In this document: positions 53,726 through 63,666 of the stretch, piece by piece | How positions within the stretch are numbered: position 1 is the first letter of the stretch | Layout of the letters: each line of letters begins with the position of its first letter | Assembly: GCF_012927305.1 (NCBI RefSeq) | Contig: NZ_JABBGH010000001.1 | Span: 744,001 to 808,000 of the forward strand | Direction of reading: 5' to 3' | DNA length: 64,000 nt | DNA from: Hymenobacter polaris | Lineage (GTDB): Bacteria > Bacteroidota > Bacteroidia > Cytophagales > Hymenobacteraceae | Notes under the pieces: generated by a model | Told to the model about the DNA's origin: nothing | The model's database searches: none | The model's input: the letters and a program-made list of their open reading frames with translations, nothing else | Translations under genes and position numbers: made by a program

Positions 53726-55450
53726 CTAGCGAGGGCCGGGCGGGGCCGTGGGCGGCACTGCCGCAGGTAGCGCCGGGGCGGGCGGCACCATAGGCGCGGC
53801 GAAGCCGGGTGGCACCACTGCGGGCGCGGCGGGCGCGGGCGGCAGCGAATCGGTAGGGGCGGCGGGGCTAGGGGGAGGCAGCGCGGGCAGCGGCCCGACG
53901 GGGGCCGGGCAGCCGCGGGTAGCCCAGGTGCCTTTTTCCTTGGGGCACTTGTCGTAGCGGTTGCTTACGCCGTCGCCGTCTTTGTCGCGGGGCCGGTAGC
54001 GGCGCAGGGCCAGGGCCAGCCCGAAGTACACATCGGCCCCGCGGGCCGAGGTAATGCCCAGCAGGCCCCCTAGGTTGTCGGAGCCCAGCACTAGCGGGCC
54101 CACCCGCAGCATGGCCCCCACCTGCAACTGCCGGTAGCCGTTGGCCCACACCACGGGCACGGCCAGTTCGGCGCGGCTAAACTCGACGCGCGGCGCCAGG
54201 GCCAGCAAACTGGGGGTGTGGCTGCCCAGGCTGCTGGCCGGCAGCAGGCTCTGCGTCCAGAGCAGGCCGGCGTAGAAGGGGCCCGCCAGGTGGTAGTCGG
54301 CCGTGAGGCGCAGGGCCGCCGGCAGGTAGGTGGTAAACTCGCGGCTGGTGCTGCTGAGCCCCACCAGCCGCTGCGCCGTGTTCTCTACCGACTGCAAGGT
54401 GCGGAACGTCAGCGTATCGAGCTGCCCCAGGCGGACCGTGGCCGTGCCCGCCAGCTGGCCCTGGCGCACGTGCTGGGCGCTGTTATAGCCCAGGGCCCCC
54501 AGGTCGGTAAGGGCCACGCCCAGGCGCAGGCGGTATTTGTTGCGGGTTTCGTCGGGCCGGGTTCGCCCGTCCATGTCGTACTCGTAGCGCGCGTAGTCGG
54601 GCCGCCACTCGTAGGTCAAACCCAGGTCGGCGCCGAAGCCGCGGCCCAGCTGCTGCGCGCCGTAGAGGTCGCCGGCCTTGAAGCCGCTTTGGCCGTAGAG
54701 GTTGAAGTCGGTGAGGCCATAGCTGAGCTGGCGGCTTTGCAACTCCACCGTGTTCTTATCCAGCACCCTGAACTGCACGCCCTCGTTGCGCACGTAGCCG
54801 CCCCCTAGGCCCACCAGGTACTTGAAGGTTAGGCCGCCCTTGAAAAAATGCGTGGTGTTGGGTGTGAGCGTGCGGGCGTAGCTGAGGGCAAACTCGTGGT
54901 AGGCGTTGGCCTCGAGGTTGAAGCTATTGTCGGTCAGCAGCCGGTCCGCCAGGCCCAGCTGGTTGGCCTCGCCCAGGCCGTAGCGCGCCAGCTGGGCCAG
55001 GCTGTAGCTGACGCCGGTAGCCTGGGCAAAGCCCCGCACCCGGCTGCTAAAGGCCACCGCCGAGCGGGGCCCCAGCGTGAGCATGAGCGAGGGCAGGCGC
55101 ACATCGGCCGTGGCGGTGGCAAACTGCGGGCCGCTGCCCCCCGGCTGCTCCACCAAATACGCCTTACGAAACGAAAAACCCTTTTCCCAGGGCTTCTGGG
55201 GCAGGTTGAGCTGCAGGTAGGAATTGTAGAAGCTAGCACTGGCGCCGCCCAGGTTGAGGTAGGCGCTCAGGCGCGAGTCAGCCAGGGCGCTGGGGTTTAG
55301 GTAGGCGCCGTTGGTGCCGCCGTAGTTGCTGAGGGCCAGGCCCAGCCAGCCCTGGGCGGCGGCCGGCTGGCCTAGGGCCGCTAGCAGCCAAAGGCCGGGC
55401 AGCAGGCACGCTGCCGCCCGGCCCCGGTAAAGGGTAGCATTTGTTTTCAT
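53726..55450 (-). CDS. DUF5723-family outer-membrane protein with type 3 repeat
   Basis: This 574-residue protein has a signal peptide (LLPGLWLLAALGQPAAAQ) and a large beta-barrel (GGTNGAYLNPSALADSRLSAY at the start, then LTLGPRSAVAFSSRVRGFAQ). A calcium-type thrombospondin-3 repeat follows at about residue 495 (RDKDGDGVSNRYDKCPKEKG). The last 50 residues are almost all Pro and Ala. It matches the Bacteroidota-specific DUF5723 family; the role is unknown. The frame is open to 55570, but the ATG at 55450 starts the signal peptide. Single gene. Confidence 0.82.
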   Translation of the reverse strand: MKTNATLYRGRAAACLLPGLWLLAALGQPAAAQGWLGLALSNYGGTNGAYLNPSALADSRLSAYLNLGGASASFYNSYLQLNLPQKPWEKGFSFRKAYLVEQPGGSGPQFATATADVRLPSLMLTLGPRSAVAFSSRVRGFAQATGVSYSLAQLARYGLGEANQLGLADRLLTDNSFNLEANAYHEFALSYARTLTPNTTHFFKGGLTFKYLVGLGGGYVRNEGVQFRVLDKNTVELQSRQLSYGLTDFNLYGQSGFKAGDLYGAQQLGRGFGADLGLTYEWRPDYARYEYDMDGRTRPDETRNKYRLRLGVALTDLGALGYNSAQHVRQGQLAGTATVRLGQLDTLTFRTLQSVENTAQRLVGLSSTSREFTTYLPAALRLTADYHLAGPFYAGLLWTQSLLPASSLGSHTPSLLALAPRVEFSRAELAVPVVWANGYRQLQVGAMLRVGPLVLGSDNLGGLLGITSARGADVYFGLALALRRYRPRDKDGDGVSNRYDKCPKEKGTWATRGCPAPVGPLPALPPPSPAAPTDSLPPAPAAPAVVPPGFAAPMVPPAPALPAAVPPTAPPGPR

Positions 55451-55645
55451 GAACTCAGAGTAGGAGGGCGCGGCTGGCGGCGGGCGAGGATAATTGCCTG
55501 ACCGCCATCGCAAAGCTCCCGCGCGCTCCAAGCTGCCGCAATACCTACTTCCGGGTATTTTTGAGTTCAATCCTGCCTAGTTGCTACTACCCGCTATCCG
55601 GCTGGTATCACTGCTGGCTACTCCAACGGCCGCCCTAGGTCCCGC

Positions 55646-57217
55646 CTAGCGCCCCAGATAGCGCCCTAGCTGCGAGATACTGGCGATGCCTAACTGCCCG
55701 GCTTGGCCCTGGCGCATGAGTAGGCAGTAGTCGTTGTTGAAGCCCAGGGGCGCGCGCCACTCCAGGCCGTAGCGCCGGGCAAACTGGGCCCGCACGTACT
55801 GGTACACCGCCGCCGGCCGGCCCCCCAGCGAGTCGAGCACCGCCGCCGAGGGCTGCAGTAGCACTTGCAGGCCGGTGCCAGTGTACTCGGGGTACATATC
55901 AATTTTGCCGCCGCGTAGCGCCTCGAAGCAGATGGTGGTGCCGCCCAGCCCGGTTTTGGTTTGCACGCCTAGGTTGGTGTTGCCCCGAATGAGGGCGGCG
56001 TACATCTCAATCAAGATATACTGCTCAGCAAAAATCTTGGAGCCCAGCCGCACCACCGGCGCGCCAGGCGGCAAGGGGCGCGGCGCCCGGTATAGCCCGT
56101 GGCGGTGCAGCCACCCTAGGGCCACCGCCCGCGGCTCGCGGTGCAAGTAGTCTACCTGGTAGTTGAGGGTAGTCATGGCCGAATCGCTGAGCTGGCCGCT
56201 GAGCTGGTCGAATACCGGGCCCAGTTCGGGGTGGGCGCGCAGCAGCTGGGGCCGCAGCACGGGCGCGGCGAAGTAGGGCGGCAGCGCGTGGCGGTCGTCC
56301 TGCAGCACGCGCAGCCCGTAGGCCCGAATGCGCCCGTCGGTGCTGTAGCCGTCAATCACGTCCACGTGGCCGTCGCGGGCGGCCTCGTACACCAGGGCGG
56401 GCGCCAGCACCACGCTGGGCAGCCGGCGCAGGTGGTAGGTGCGCGTGAGGCCCGGCAGGCAGTCGGCCCGGCCCACAAACTCGGGGCTGAAGCCGGCTTG
56501 CAGCCGCCCGGTGGCCCTGGGCAGCCAGTAGGCGGCCGCCAGCAGGGGCAGGGCCAGCAGCAGCGCGCCGCCCGCCGCCCGCAGGCGCCGCGCCGATTGC
56601 CGCTCCAGCCACCCTAGGCCCCCGTCGAAGGCCAACGCCAGCGCGGCGGCGGGCACGGCCCCGGCCAGTATCATGGCGGGGTTGTTGAGGGCGATGCCGC
56701 CGAAGATGAACTCGCCCAGGCCGCCCGCCGCCACGTAGGCCGCCAGCGTAGCCACCCCCACGTTGATGACCGTGGCCGTGCGAATGCCGGCCATGAGTAC
56801 CGGCAGCGCCAGCGGCAGCTGCACCCGGCGCAGCACCTGCCCGTCGGTGAAGCCCAGGCCGCGGGCGGCTTCCACCACGGCCGGGTCCACGCTCTCGATG
56901 CCGGCCACCGTGTTGCGGATGATGGGTAGCAGCGAGTACAACAGCAGCGCCAGGATGGCCGGCGCGGCCCCGATGCCCAGCAGCGGAATCAGAAACCCCA
57001 GCAGGGCGATGCTGGGCACGGTTTGCAGCACGCCGGCCGCCCCCAGCACCAGGCCCTGCCAGCGGCGGTGCCGCGTGAGCCAGATGCCCAGCGGCACGCC
57101 CACGGCCACGCCCAGCAGCAGGGCCGCCGCCGTCAGGGCCACGTGCATCAGGGTTTGCTGGCCCAGCTTGTCGAGGTGGTCGCGCCAAAAGGCGAGCAGC
57201 TCCGTCAGGGTCTTCAT
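55646..57217 (-). CDS. ABC permease fused to circularly permuted binding domain
   Basis: This 523-residue protein has residues 1-235 as an OpuB-type permease (six helices; ABC-contact loop VEAARGLGFTDGQVLRRVQLP). A periplasmic binding domain of the OpuCC/OsmF type follows, but its halves are in reverse order. Residues 242-375 (GFSPEFVGRADCLPGL, STDGRIRAYGLRVLQDD, LPPYFAAPVLRPQL, LNYQVD) equal the usual C-terminal half. Residues 388-523 (VRLGSKIFAEQYILIEMYA, GLGGTT, GGKIDMYPEYTGTGL, LGFNNDYCLLMR) equal the usual N-terminal half. A Pro-rich linker joins them. It probably imports glycine betaine, choline, carnitine or a thiol-betaine. Confidence 0.88.
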   Translation of the reverse strand: MKTLTELLAFWRDHLDKLGQQTLMHVALTAAALLLGVAVGVPLGIWLTRHRRWQGLVLGAAGVLQTVPSIALLGFLIPLLGIGAAPAILALLLYSLLPIIRNTVAGIESVDPAVVEAARGLGFTDGQVLRRVQLPLALPVLMAGIRTATVINVGVATLAAYVAAGGLGEFIFGGIALNNPAMILAGAVPAAALALAFDGGLGWLERQSARRLRAAGGALLLALPLLAAAYWLPRATGRLQAGFSPEFVGRADCLPGLTRTYHLRRLPSVVLAPALVYEAARDGHVDVIDGYSTDGRIRAYGLRVLQDDRHALPPYFAAPVLRPQLLRAHPELGPVFDQLSGQLSDSAMTTLNYQVDYLHREPRAVALGWLHRHGLYRAPRPLPPGAPVVRLGSKIFAEQYILIEMYAALIRGNTNLGVQTKTGLGGTTICFEALRGGKIDMYPEYTGTGLQVLLQPSAAVLDSLGGRPAAVYQYVRAQFARRYGLEWRAPLGFNNDYCLLMRQGQAGQLGIASISQLGRYLGR

Positions 57218-58236
57218 GCGGATTCGGAAGGGCTAGGGAGTTCGAGCCAGCGGCCAAACGCGGCTAGCAACTGCCCCTGGCCCACGGGCTGCGGCCAGCC
57301 GGGCAGCGCCAGCCCGCCGCCGGGCGCCTGGGCCAACTGAGCTAGCGCCTCGTGCACGCTGGCCGCCCACGGCTGGGCCACGTCCGCGCCAGCCCCGGCC
57401 ACTGTGCCAGCAGCTTCGGGCGGCGCGGCACCCCCTAGGGGCGCCTGGGTTAGGTAAGGCCGCAGCTCGGCCAGGGTAGTCACGCGCATTTCCAGGCCCA
57501 GGCGCTCGGCCTGGAAGAACTGGCGCACGAAGTCGTTGGCGGGCTGGCGCAGCAGCTCCCTAGGGGTGCCCAGCTGCTGAATCCGGCCCTGGTTGAGCAG
57601 CAGGATGCGGTCGGCCAACTCGAAGGCCTCAGCCACGTCGTGGGTCACCAGCACCACCGTTTTGCGGCGCAGCTCATCCAGCTCCCGAAAGTCGCGGCGC
57701 ACGGCGGCGCGCGTGATGGGGTCGAGAGCGCCGAAGGGCTCATCCATGAGCACTACGGGCGGGTCGGCAGCCAGGGCGCGGGCCAGCCCCACGCGCTGCT
57801 GCTGCCCGCCCGAGAGCTGGGCCGGCAGCAAGGCCCCGAAGCGGGCGGCTGGCAGGTGCACCCGCTCGAGCAGGGCGGCGGTGCGGGCCTGGGTTTCGGC
57901 CGCCGGGCGACCCAGCAGGCCCGGTACCAGCCCCACGTTTTGGGCCACGGTGAGGTGCGGCAGCAGCCCCACCTGCTGAATGACGTAGCCCAGGCCGCGC
58001 CGCAGCTGGGCGGGCGGCAGCTGGCGTACGTCCTGGCCGTTCACCTCAATGGTGCCCGCGTCGGGCTCCACCAGGCGGTTGAGGGTTTTGAGCATGGTGG
58101 TTTTGCCGCAGCCGCTGGGGCCCAGCAGCACCAGCGTTTCGCCCTGGGCCACCTCGAAGCTCAGGTCGTCGAGCACCACCTGCGCGCCGTAGCGCTTGCT
58201 GAGGTGGGCAACGCGGAGGGCGGGAACGGTGGGCAA
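57214..58236 (-). CDS. ABC transporter ATPase, compatible-solute type
   Basis: This 340-residue ATPase has Walker A LGPSGCGKTTML, Q-loop VIQQVGLLPHLTV, signature QLSGGQQQRVGLARAL, Walker B VVLMDEPFGALDP and switch His in VTHDVAEAFELAD. This is the OpuA/OpuC group that powers betaine or choline uptake. Unlike many relatives it lacks clear CBS domains; the last 90 residues are Ala/Pro-rich and unclassified. The stop overlaps the start of the permease gene by four bases (ATGA), so the two are translationally coupled. It starts at TTG (58236). Confidence 0.9.
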   Translation of the reverse strand: MPTVPALRVAHLSKRYGAQVVLDDLSFEVAQGETLVLLGPSGCGKTTMLKTLNRLVEPDAGTIEVNGQDVRQLPPAQLRRGLGYVIQQVGLLPHLTVAQNVGLVPGLLGRPAAETQARTAALLERVHLPAARFGALLPAQLSGGQQQRVGLARALAADPPVVLMDEPFGALDPITRAAVRRDFRELDELRRKTVVLVTHDVAEAFELADRILLLNQGRIQQLGTPRELLRQPANDFVRQFFQAERLGLEMRVTTLAELRPYLTQAPLGGAAPPEAAGTVAGAGADVAQPWAASVHEALAQLAQAPGGGLALPGWPQPVGQGQLLAAFGRWLELPSPSESA

Positions 58237-58284
58237 GCGGGAGGGAGGCCTAGGGGTGGTTGGGCGGGCAAGGTAAGGCCAAAA

Positions 58285-58380
58285 GAACGTCAGGCTGAGC
58301 CTACCGAAGCAGCTCTACCGCTTCACCTGGGTCGTTCTGCGAAGCAGTAGAGCTGCTTCGGTAGGCTCAGCCTGACGTTC
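58285..58380. repeat. Long palindromic repeat (copy R11), 34-base perfect arms
   Basis: Arms 58285-58318 and 58347-58380 are exactly complementary (CAGGCTGAGC, CCGAAGCAGCTCTAC). It is a variant of the GAAGCATCTC family with CAGCTC in place of CATCTC. It lies in the 313-base divergent spacer 58237-58549, whose other visible element is the TPR-gene promoter. Confidence 0.88.
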
Positions 58381-58490
58381 CAGCGTGGCAAGTTGCAAAA
58401 TCCGGATTTGCTCCTAGCCAGCGCCTAGTACACCAAACGCCGCCCACGCCGCGTTTGCTTCCCCAACTGGCGCACCCCGCATTTTCGCCC

Positions 58491-58498
58491 TACTTTTG
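58491..58498 (+). promoter_or_regulatory. -7 promoter box of the TPR gene
   Basis: TACTTTTG is an exact match 51 bases upstream of the ATG at 58550. Confidence 0.6.
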
Positions 58499-58549
58499 AC
58501 CGCTGCCGGGCGGTGCCGCCGCCCGGCTCCTGCCTGACTGCCCTTTCGT

Positions 58550-61500
58550 ATGAAGCAACTCCCCCGGCTGGCGCTGGCGGCTGGCCTGGCGGCCCCGCTG
58601 GCTTTGGCCCACCCCGCCGCCCACGCCCAGCAAACCCAGACCTTCGCCAGCGCCGAGCGCTTTTACCAGGAAGGCCTCGACCTCTTTGACCGCCGGCAGT
58701 ACGGCGCGGCCCAGCAGGCCATGCAGCAGTACATGCAGCAGGTGCCCCCCAGGGCCAGCCTGGGGGCCGGTGAGCAAAGCGGGCCGCCCGAAACCACCGG
58801 CCGCCAGGAGCGCCTGGCCGATGCCGAGTACTACTACGCCGTGAGCGGCCTCTACCAGCAGCACCCCGACGCGGTGGCACTCATCCTGGCCTTTGCCGAG
58901 CGCCACCCTACGCACCCGCAGGCGGCCGTGGCCTACTTCGAGCTGGCCAAGTTCTACTTCACCAAGGGCGACTACGCGCAGGCCAGCACCTACTTCCAGC
59001 GCACGGCCCCCAGCAACCTGAGCGCCGCCCAGCGCTCGGAAACCGACTTTAAGCTCGGCTACAGCTACTTCCAGCTCCAGGACTACGCCAAGGCCAAGCC
59101 GCTCTTCGACCGCAACAAGCAGGAGGTGAGCGAGTACCGCCCCGCCAGCGCCTACTACGCCGGCTACCTGGGCCTGCAAAGCGGTGACTACGCCGGGGCG
59201 CGCAAGGACTTGCAGCTGGCCGGCGAAAGCGCCACCTACCGCTCCGTGGTGCCCACGCTCATCGCCCAGAGCTACTACAAGCAGGGCGACTACCCCGGCC
59301 TGATTACCTACGGCAGCCAGGCGCTGAAGCAAAACCCGCCGCCCCAGCAGGCCGGCGAGCTGGCCCTGCTGGTGGGCGACGCCTACTACCAGCAGCAGGA
59401 CTACAAGGCCGCCGCGCCCTACTTCGACCAGTACGCCGCCGCCCACAAAGGGCAATTGGAGCCGGCCGTGCAGTACAAAATCGGCTTTGCCAACTACAAG
59501 CAGGGCGACTACCCCGGCGCCATCGCGGCGTTTAAGCCCGTGGCCAGCCGGCGCGACTCGCTGGGCCAGAACGCGGCCTACCACCTGGGCCTGAGCTACC
59601 TGCAAGCCGGCCAGAAGCCCCAGGCCCTGGCTGCCTTCGACGCCGCCCGCCAAAGCCAGCTGCAGAAGGACGTGGCCGAAAACGCCACCCTCAAGTACGC
59701 CCAGGTGGAGTACGAGCTGGGCAACGGCCCCGAGGTCATCGCCGCCCTGCGCGACTTCCGCCGCAAGTACCCGCGCTCCAAAAACCAGCCCGCCGCCGAC
59801 CAGCTGCTGAGCGACGCCTTCTTGTCGAGCACCGACTACCAGCAGGCCCTAGGGTACCTGGAGAGCCTGGGCGACGAGCGCGGCACCACCCTCAACGGCA
59901 CCTACCAGCGCGTGGCCTACGCCCAGGCCGCCACGCTCTTCAACGACGGCAAGTACAGCGAAGCGCTGCCTCTGCTGGACAAGAGCCTGCGCTACCCGCA
60001 GGACGATGCGCTGCGGGCCGCCGCCCAGGTGCTGCGCGGCGAAATCTACTCGGTGGGCCAGCAGTACCCCGAGGCCATCAACGCCTACGCCGCCGCCGCT
60101 CGCACCGCCCGCCAGGGCGGCGTGAGCGCCGACGAAACCCAGTACGTGCAGCTGGCCCGCTACGGCCTGGGCTACGCCTACTACAACACCAAGGCCTACG
60201 CCCAGGCCCAGCCGCAGTTTAAGGCTTACCTGAGCGACCCCAGCGCCACGCCCTCGGACCCAAACTACTACGACGCCACCCTGCGCCTGGCCGACACCTA
60301 CTACGTGGCCAAGGACTACAACACCGCCCTAGGCCTCTACGACAAGGTAATTGACGCCAACGCGCCCCAGAAAGACTACGCCTACTACCAGAAGGGCGTG
60401 ACCCTTGGGCTGCTGGGCCGCCGCGACGAAGCCAACCAAACGCTGGCCGCCTTGCTCAAGGCCGCGCCCGACTCGCGCTACGCCGAGCAGGCGGTATTTC
60501 AGCAGGCGCAGCTCGATTTTCAGGCCGGCGACTACCAGCCGGCCGTCGATGGCTTCACGCGCCTGATAACTAACCGGCCCACCAGCAGCCTCTTGCCCGA
60601 GGCCTACCAGCGCCGCGGCGTGGCCTACGCCAACCTGGAGCAGCAGGACAAGGCGGTGACCGACTTCCAGAAGGTGCTGACCGACTACCCGCGCAGCAGC
60701 GCCGCCCAGCAGGCCCTCTACAACCTGCAGGAAAGCCTGACGAGCCTCGGACGCACCGAAGAGTTTGACCAGGCCCTGGCCGCCTACAAGGCGCAAAACC
60801 CCAACTCGAAAGCCACCGAGAGCGTGGAATTTGAGGCCGCCAAGTCGCTGTACCTGGCTGAGAAGTACCAGCAGGCCCTGCCGCGCCTGCAGGCCTACTT
60901 GCAGCAGTACCCCGACAACGCCCTCTCGCCCGACGCCCGCTATTTGCTGGCCGACTCGTACCTGCGGACCGGCGACGCCACCAAGGCCCTGCCGCTGCTA
61001 CGCGCCGTGGTAGACGAGAATAAGAGCGAGTACGTGAACCGCGCCGTGGGCCGGGTGGCCGACCTGGAGCTGGCTAACAAGAACTACCCCGAGGCCATTA
61101 AGTATTACCAGCGCCTGCGCTCGGCCTCGCAAAACCGGCGCGAGGTAGCCACCGCTACCCTAGGGCTGCTGCGCGCCTACTACGACGGCGGCAACTATAC
61201 CCAGGCCCGCGCCACCGCCCAGGAGTTGAGCACCTTGGCTGGCGCCACTGCCAGCGCTACTACCAGCGCCCTGCTCTACCTGGGCAAGGCTGACTACCAG
61301 CTCGGCAACCTCGACCAAGCCGCCCAGGAGCTGCAAGCCACCGTGCAGGCCGCCCCCAGCGACGTGAACGGCGCCGAGGCCCAGTACCTGCTGGCCGACG
61401 TGCGCTTCAAGCAGAAGAAGTACGACGAGGCCCTCACCGAGGCCTTTAAGGTGAACACCAACTACAGCGCCTACGAGCAGTGGCAGGGCCGCGCTTTTTT

Positions 61501-61807
61501 GCTACTGGCCGACGTCTACACGGCGCAGCGCGACATCTTCCAGGCGCGGGCCACGCTCAACTCCATCATTGACAATAAGTTTCCGGTGCCCGAGATAGTG
61601 GAGGGCGCCCGCCAGCGCCTGCAGGGCCTGCCCGCCGGCGACGGCGACGAGCCCGCCCCGGCGCCCGCGCCCAAGGCCAGCAAGCCAGCCGCCGCGCCCG
61701 CCAGCGCCGCGCCGAAAACTGCCGCGCCCGCCGCGCCTAGGCCCACTACGCCGGTTAAAGCCCCCGTGCGCAACCAAAGGTCAGCGCCAGCTAAGCCGGT
61801 GAAATAA
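58550..61807 (+). CDS. Large exported tetratricopeptide-repeat protein
   Basis: This 1085-residue protein has a signal peptide (LALAAGLAAPLALAHPAAHAQ). The body is repeated 34-residue TPR or Sel1-like helical pairs, for example AAVAYFELAKFYFTKGDYAQ, AAPYFDQYAAAHKGQLE and QYLLADVRFKQKKYDEA, at least fifteen by eye. The last 65 residues are a Pro/Ala/Lys-rich disordered tail. TPR arrays bind proteins; a periplasmic scaffold for outer-membrane or envelope machinery is likely. It is followed by a plugless receptor-like barrel and a CCDC81/SPOR-type gene on the same strand, an arrangement I associate with Bacteroidota. Confidence 0.88.
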   Translation: MKQLPRLALAAGLAAPLALAHPAAHAQQTQTFASAERFYQEGLDLFDRRQYGAAQQAMQQYMQQVPPRASLGAGEQSGPPETTGRQERLADAEYYYAVSGLYQQHPDAVALILAFAERHPTHPQAAVAYFELAKFYFTKGDYAQASTYFQRTAPSNLSAAQRSETDFKLGYSYFQLQDYAKAKPLFDRNKQEVSEYRPASAYYAGYLGLQSGDYAGARKDLQLAGESATYRSVVPTLIAQSYYKQGDYPGLITYGSQALKQNPPPQQAGELALLVGDAYYQQQDYKAAAPYFDQYAAAHKGQLEPAVQYKIGFANYKQGDYPGAIAAFKPVASRRDSLGQNAAYHLGLSYLQAGQKPQALAAFDAARQSQLQKDVAENATLKYAQVEYELGNGPEVIAALRDFRRKYPRSKNQPAADQLLSDAFLSSTDYQQALGYLESLGDERGTTLNGTYQRVAYAQAATLFNDGKYSEALPLLDKSLRYPQDDALRAAAQVLRGEIYSVGQQYPEAINAYAAAARTARQGGVSADETQYVQLARYGLGYAYYNTKAYAQAQPQFKAYLSDPSATPSDPNYYDATLRLADTYYVAKDYNTALGLYDKVIDANAPQKDYAYYQKGVTLGLLGRRDEANQTLAALLKAAPDSRYAEQAVFQQAQLDFQAGDYQPAVDGFTRLITNRPTSSLLPEAYQRRGVAYANLEQQDKAVTDFQKVLTDYPRSSAAQQALYNLQESLTSLGRTEEFDQALAAYKAQNPNSKATESVEFEAAKSLYLAEKYQQALPRLQAYLQQYPDNALSPDARYLLADSYLRTGDATKALPLLRAVVDENKSEYVNRAVGRVADLELANKNYPEAIKYYQRLRSASQNRREVATATLGLLRAYYDGGNYTQARATAQELSTLAGATASATTSALLYLGKADYQLGNLDQAAQELQATVQAAPSDVNGAEAQYLLADVRFKQKKYDEALTEAFKVNTNYSAYEQWQGRAFLLLADVYTAQRDIFQARATLNSIIDNKFPVPEIVEGARQRLQGLPAGDGDEPAPAPAPKASKPAAAPASAAPKTAAPAAPRPTTPVKAPVRNQRSAPAKPVK

Positions 61808-61881
61808 GTGGGGCCGGGACGGCGCCAGCGGTGGGCGGTTGCCTCATTAGTTTAGTACCTTGTTGGGTTAAAATAAGATAA

Positions 61882-63666
61882 ATGAAAGGTTTAGCACGTA
61901 AGGCATCAAGCATTGGGTTAGCCGTGGGCCTAGGGGCTGCGGCCACGCTAGGCGCCCAGGCCCAGGGCCGGGGCAAGGCGCGGGGCACCATCCAGGATGC
62001 CGAAATCGAGGTGGTGAAAGACCGGGTGAACACGCTGCCCGAGGCTACCCGCAACTTCGAAAAGATAAAGCTGGCGCCCCCGCCCAAAGCTACCCGCCAG
62101 CTCACCTACAGCTACCCCGATTTCCGGCTGCCGGCCGGGCGCCTCAACCCCGTCAGCCAGGTGCTCACCGTAGCGCCCGAAACCCTGGAGCCCCTCACCG
62201 GCAACTACGCCAAGCTGGGCGTGGGCAACTACGGCACCGTGTACGGCCGCGCCCACCTGCACTCGACCCGCAACGAGCAGTATAGCTACGGCCTCGACTT
62301 GCGCCACCAAAGCTCGGCCAGCGGCCCGGTCGATGGCAAGAACTCGGCCGTGGCCCAAACCAGCGTGGCCGCCACCGGCGAGTACTACCTGGGTCAAGCC
62401 GCCTTAGGGGCCAGCCTCGACTACGCCCGCGAGCGCTACCACTTCTACGGCTACGACCCGGCGGTGCAAACCACGCCGCCCGACCCCAGCAACATCCAGC
62501 AAACCTTCAACCGCTTCGGCGTGCGCGGCTACGTGCGCAACCACGCGCCCGAGGCCAAATTCACCTACGAGCTGGGCGTGGGCTACAAGTACTGGAAAAA
62601 CGACTTTGGCTCGTCGGAAAACAACTTCCTGCTCGATGGCAAAGCTGGCTACGCTTTGGGTGAAAGCAGCCGAATTACTGTGCAGGCGAATGGCTCGTTC
62701 ATCACGGAGAAAGAAGATGATGAAACATCCAAATTGTTTCCGGTTTATTTTGCCAATCCTCGTCACCGCAACTTTGTGCAGGTGACGCCCGCCTACGAGT
62801 TCAACGCCAAGGAGGGCCTGACTTTGCAGCTAGGTGCCACCCTAGGCTACTCCAACGAGCCGCTGGGCAACGGCAAAAACCCCGATGACGCGGGCAAGGG
62901 CGCGGTGTACCCGGCCATTCGGGTGGGCTACAACATCGTACCTGAGAAATTCCAACTATATGCTGGCCTGGGCGGCGCCATCCAGCGCGTCACGCTCTAC
63001 GACCTGACTCAGGAAAACCCTTGGCTTGCTGGGTATAGTAGTCAGCGCGTGGCCGACACGCGCTACGGCCCTAATGCCTACATAGGCTTTACGGCCGCGC
63101 CGGCTAGTGGCCTCTCGCTGGCCGCCCGCGCCAGCTACGGCCGCGCTCGCAATCTGTATTTCTATAATCTTGGAGGAAATAGTTTAGGAGGCTTCTCAGG
63201 TTATGGACTAGTCTACGACTCCACCAACGTGGGTGTGCTGAGTGTGCACGCCGACCTGCTTTACAGCCGCGCCGAGAAGTGGCGCGCCGGCCTCAAGGCC
63301 GACTACAACCACTACGGCCTCGATAAGCTGGCGCACCCCTACGGCCGCCCCGCGCTGGTGAGCACGCTCTACGGCACCTACAACGCCAGCAGCAAGCTGC
63401 TGCTCGGGGCCGACTTCAGCTACTACTCGCCCAACTGGGGCACCAACTACGTGGCGCGCGACGCCGGCTCGGTGTTTCCGCGCGTGCCGCAAGACCAGCA
63501 AACCACCGCCGTCGTAGACCTCAGCCTGCGCGCCGAGTACCGCATTACCCCAAAATTTAGCATCTTTGCCCTTGGAAACAACCTAGCCAACCGCCGCTAC
63601 CAGCGCTTCCTCAACTACCCGGTGAAGGGAATCAACGTCATCGGCGGCGTCGGCTACACGTTTTAG
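61882..63666 (+). CDS. TonB-receptor-like beta-barrel without plug
   Basis: This 594-residue protein has a signal peptide (AVGLGAAATLGAQAQG) and a linker (residues 30-70). A beta-barrel of about 16-22 strands follows, ending IGGVGYTF. There is no recognisable plug or TonB box; the last strands, with LRAEYRITPKFSIFALGNNLANRRYQRFLNYP, match the C-terminal part of TonB receptors. It may be a scaffold or porin rather than an energised receptor. It starts 74 bases after the TPR gene and is followed by a palindromic spacer and the SPOR-type gene. Confidence 0.78.
   Translation: MKGLARKASSIGLAVGLGAAATLGAQAQGRGKARGTIQDAEIEVVKDRVNTLPEATRNFEKIKLAPPPKATRQLTYSYPDFRLPAGRLNPVSQVLTVAPETLEPLTGNYAKLGVGNYGTVYGRAHLHSTRNEQYSYGLDLRHQSSASGPVDGKNSAVAQTSVAATGEYYLGQAALGASLDYARERYHFYGYDPAVQTTPPDPSNIQQTFNRFGVRGYVRNHAPEAKFTYELGVGYKYWKNDFGSSENNFLLDGKAGYALGESSRITVQANGSFITEKEDDETSKLFPVYFANPRHRNFVQVTPAYEFNAKEGLTLQLGATLGYSNEPLGNGKNPDDAGKGAVYPAIRVGYNIVPEKFQLYAGLGGAIQRVTLYDLTQENPWLAGYSSQRVADTRYGPNAYIGFTAAPASGLSLAARASYGRARNLYFYNLGGNSLGGFSGYGLVYDSTNVGVLSVHADLLYSRAEKWRAGLKADYNHYGLDKLAHPYGRPALVSTLYGTYNASSKLLLGADFSYYSPNWGTNYVARDAGSVFPRVPQDQQTTAVVDLSLRAEYRITPKFSIFALGNNLANRRYQRFLNYPVKGINVIGGVGYTF

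Noticed and set aside
58550..61807. Internal repeats considered as a CRISPR-like or tandem DNA repeat
   Set aside because: The repetition is at the protein level (TPR), with differing DNA and no uniform spacers.
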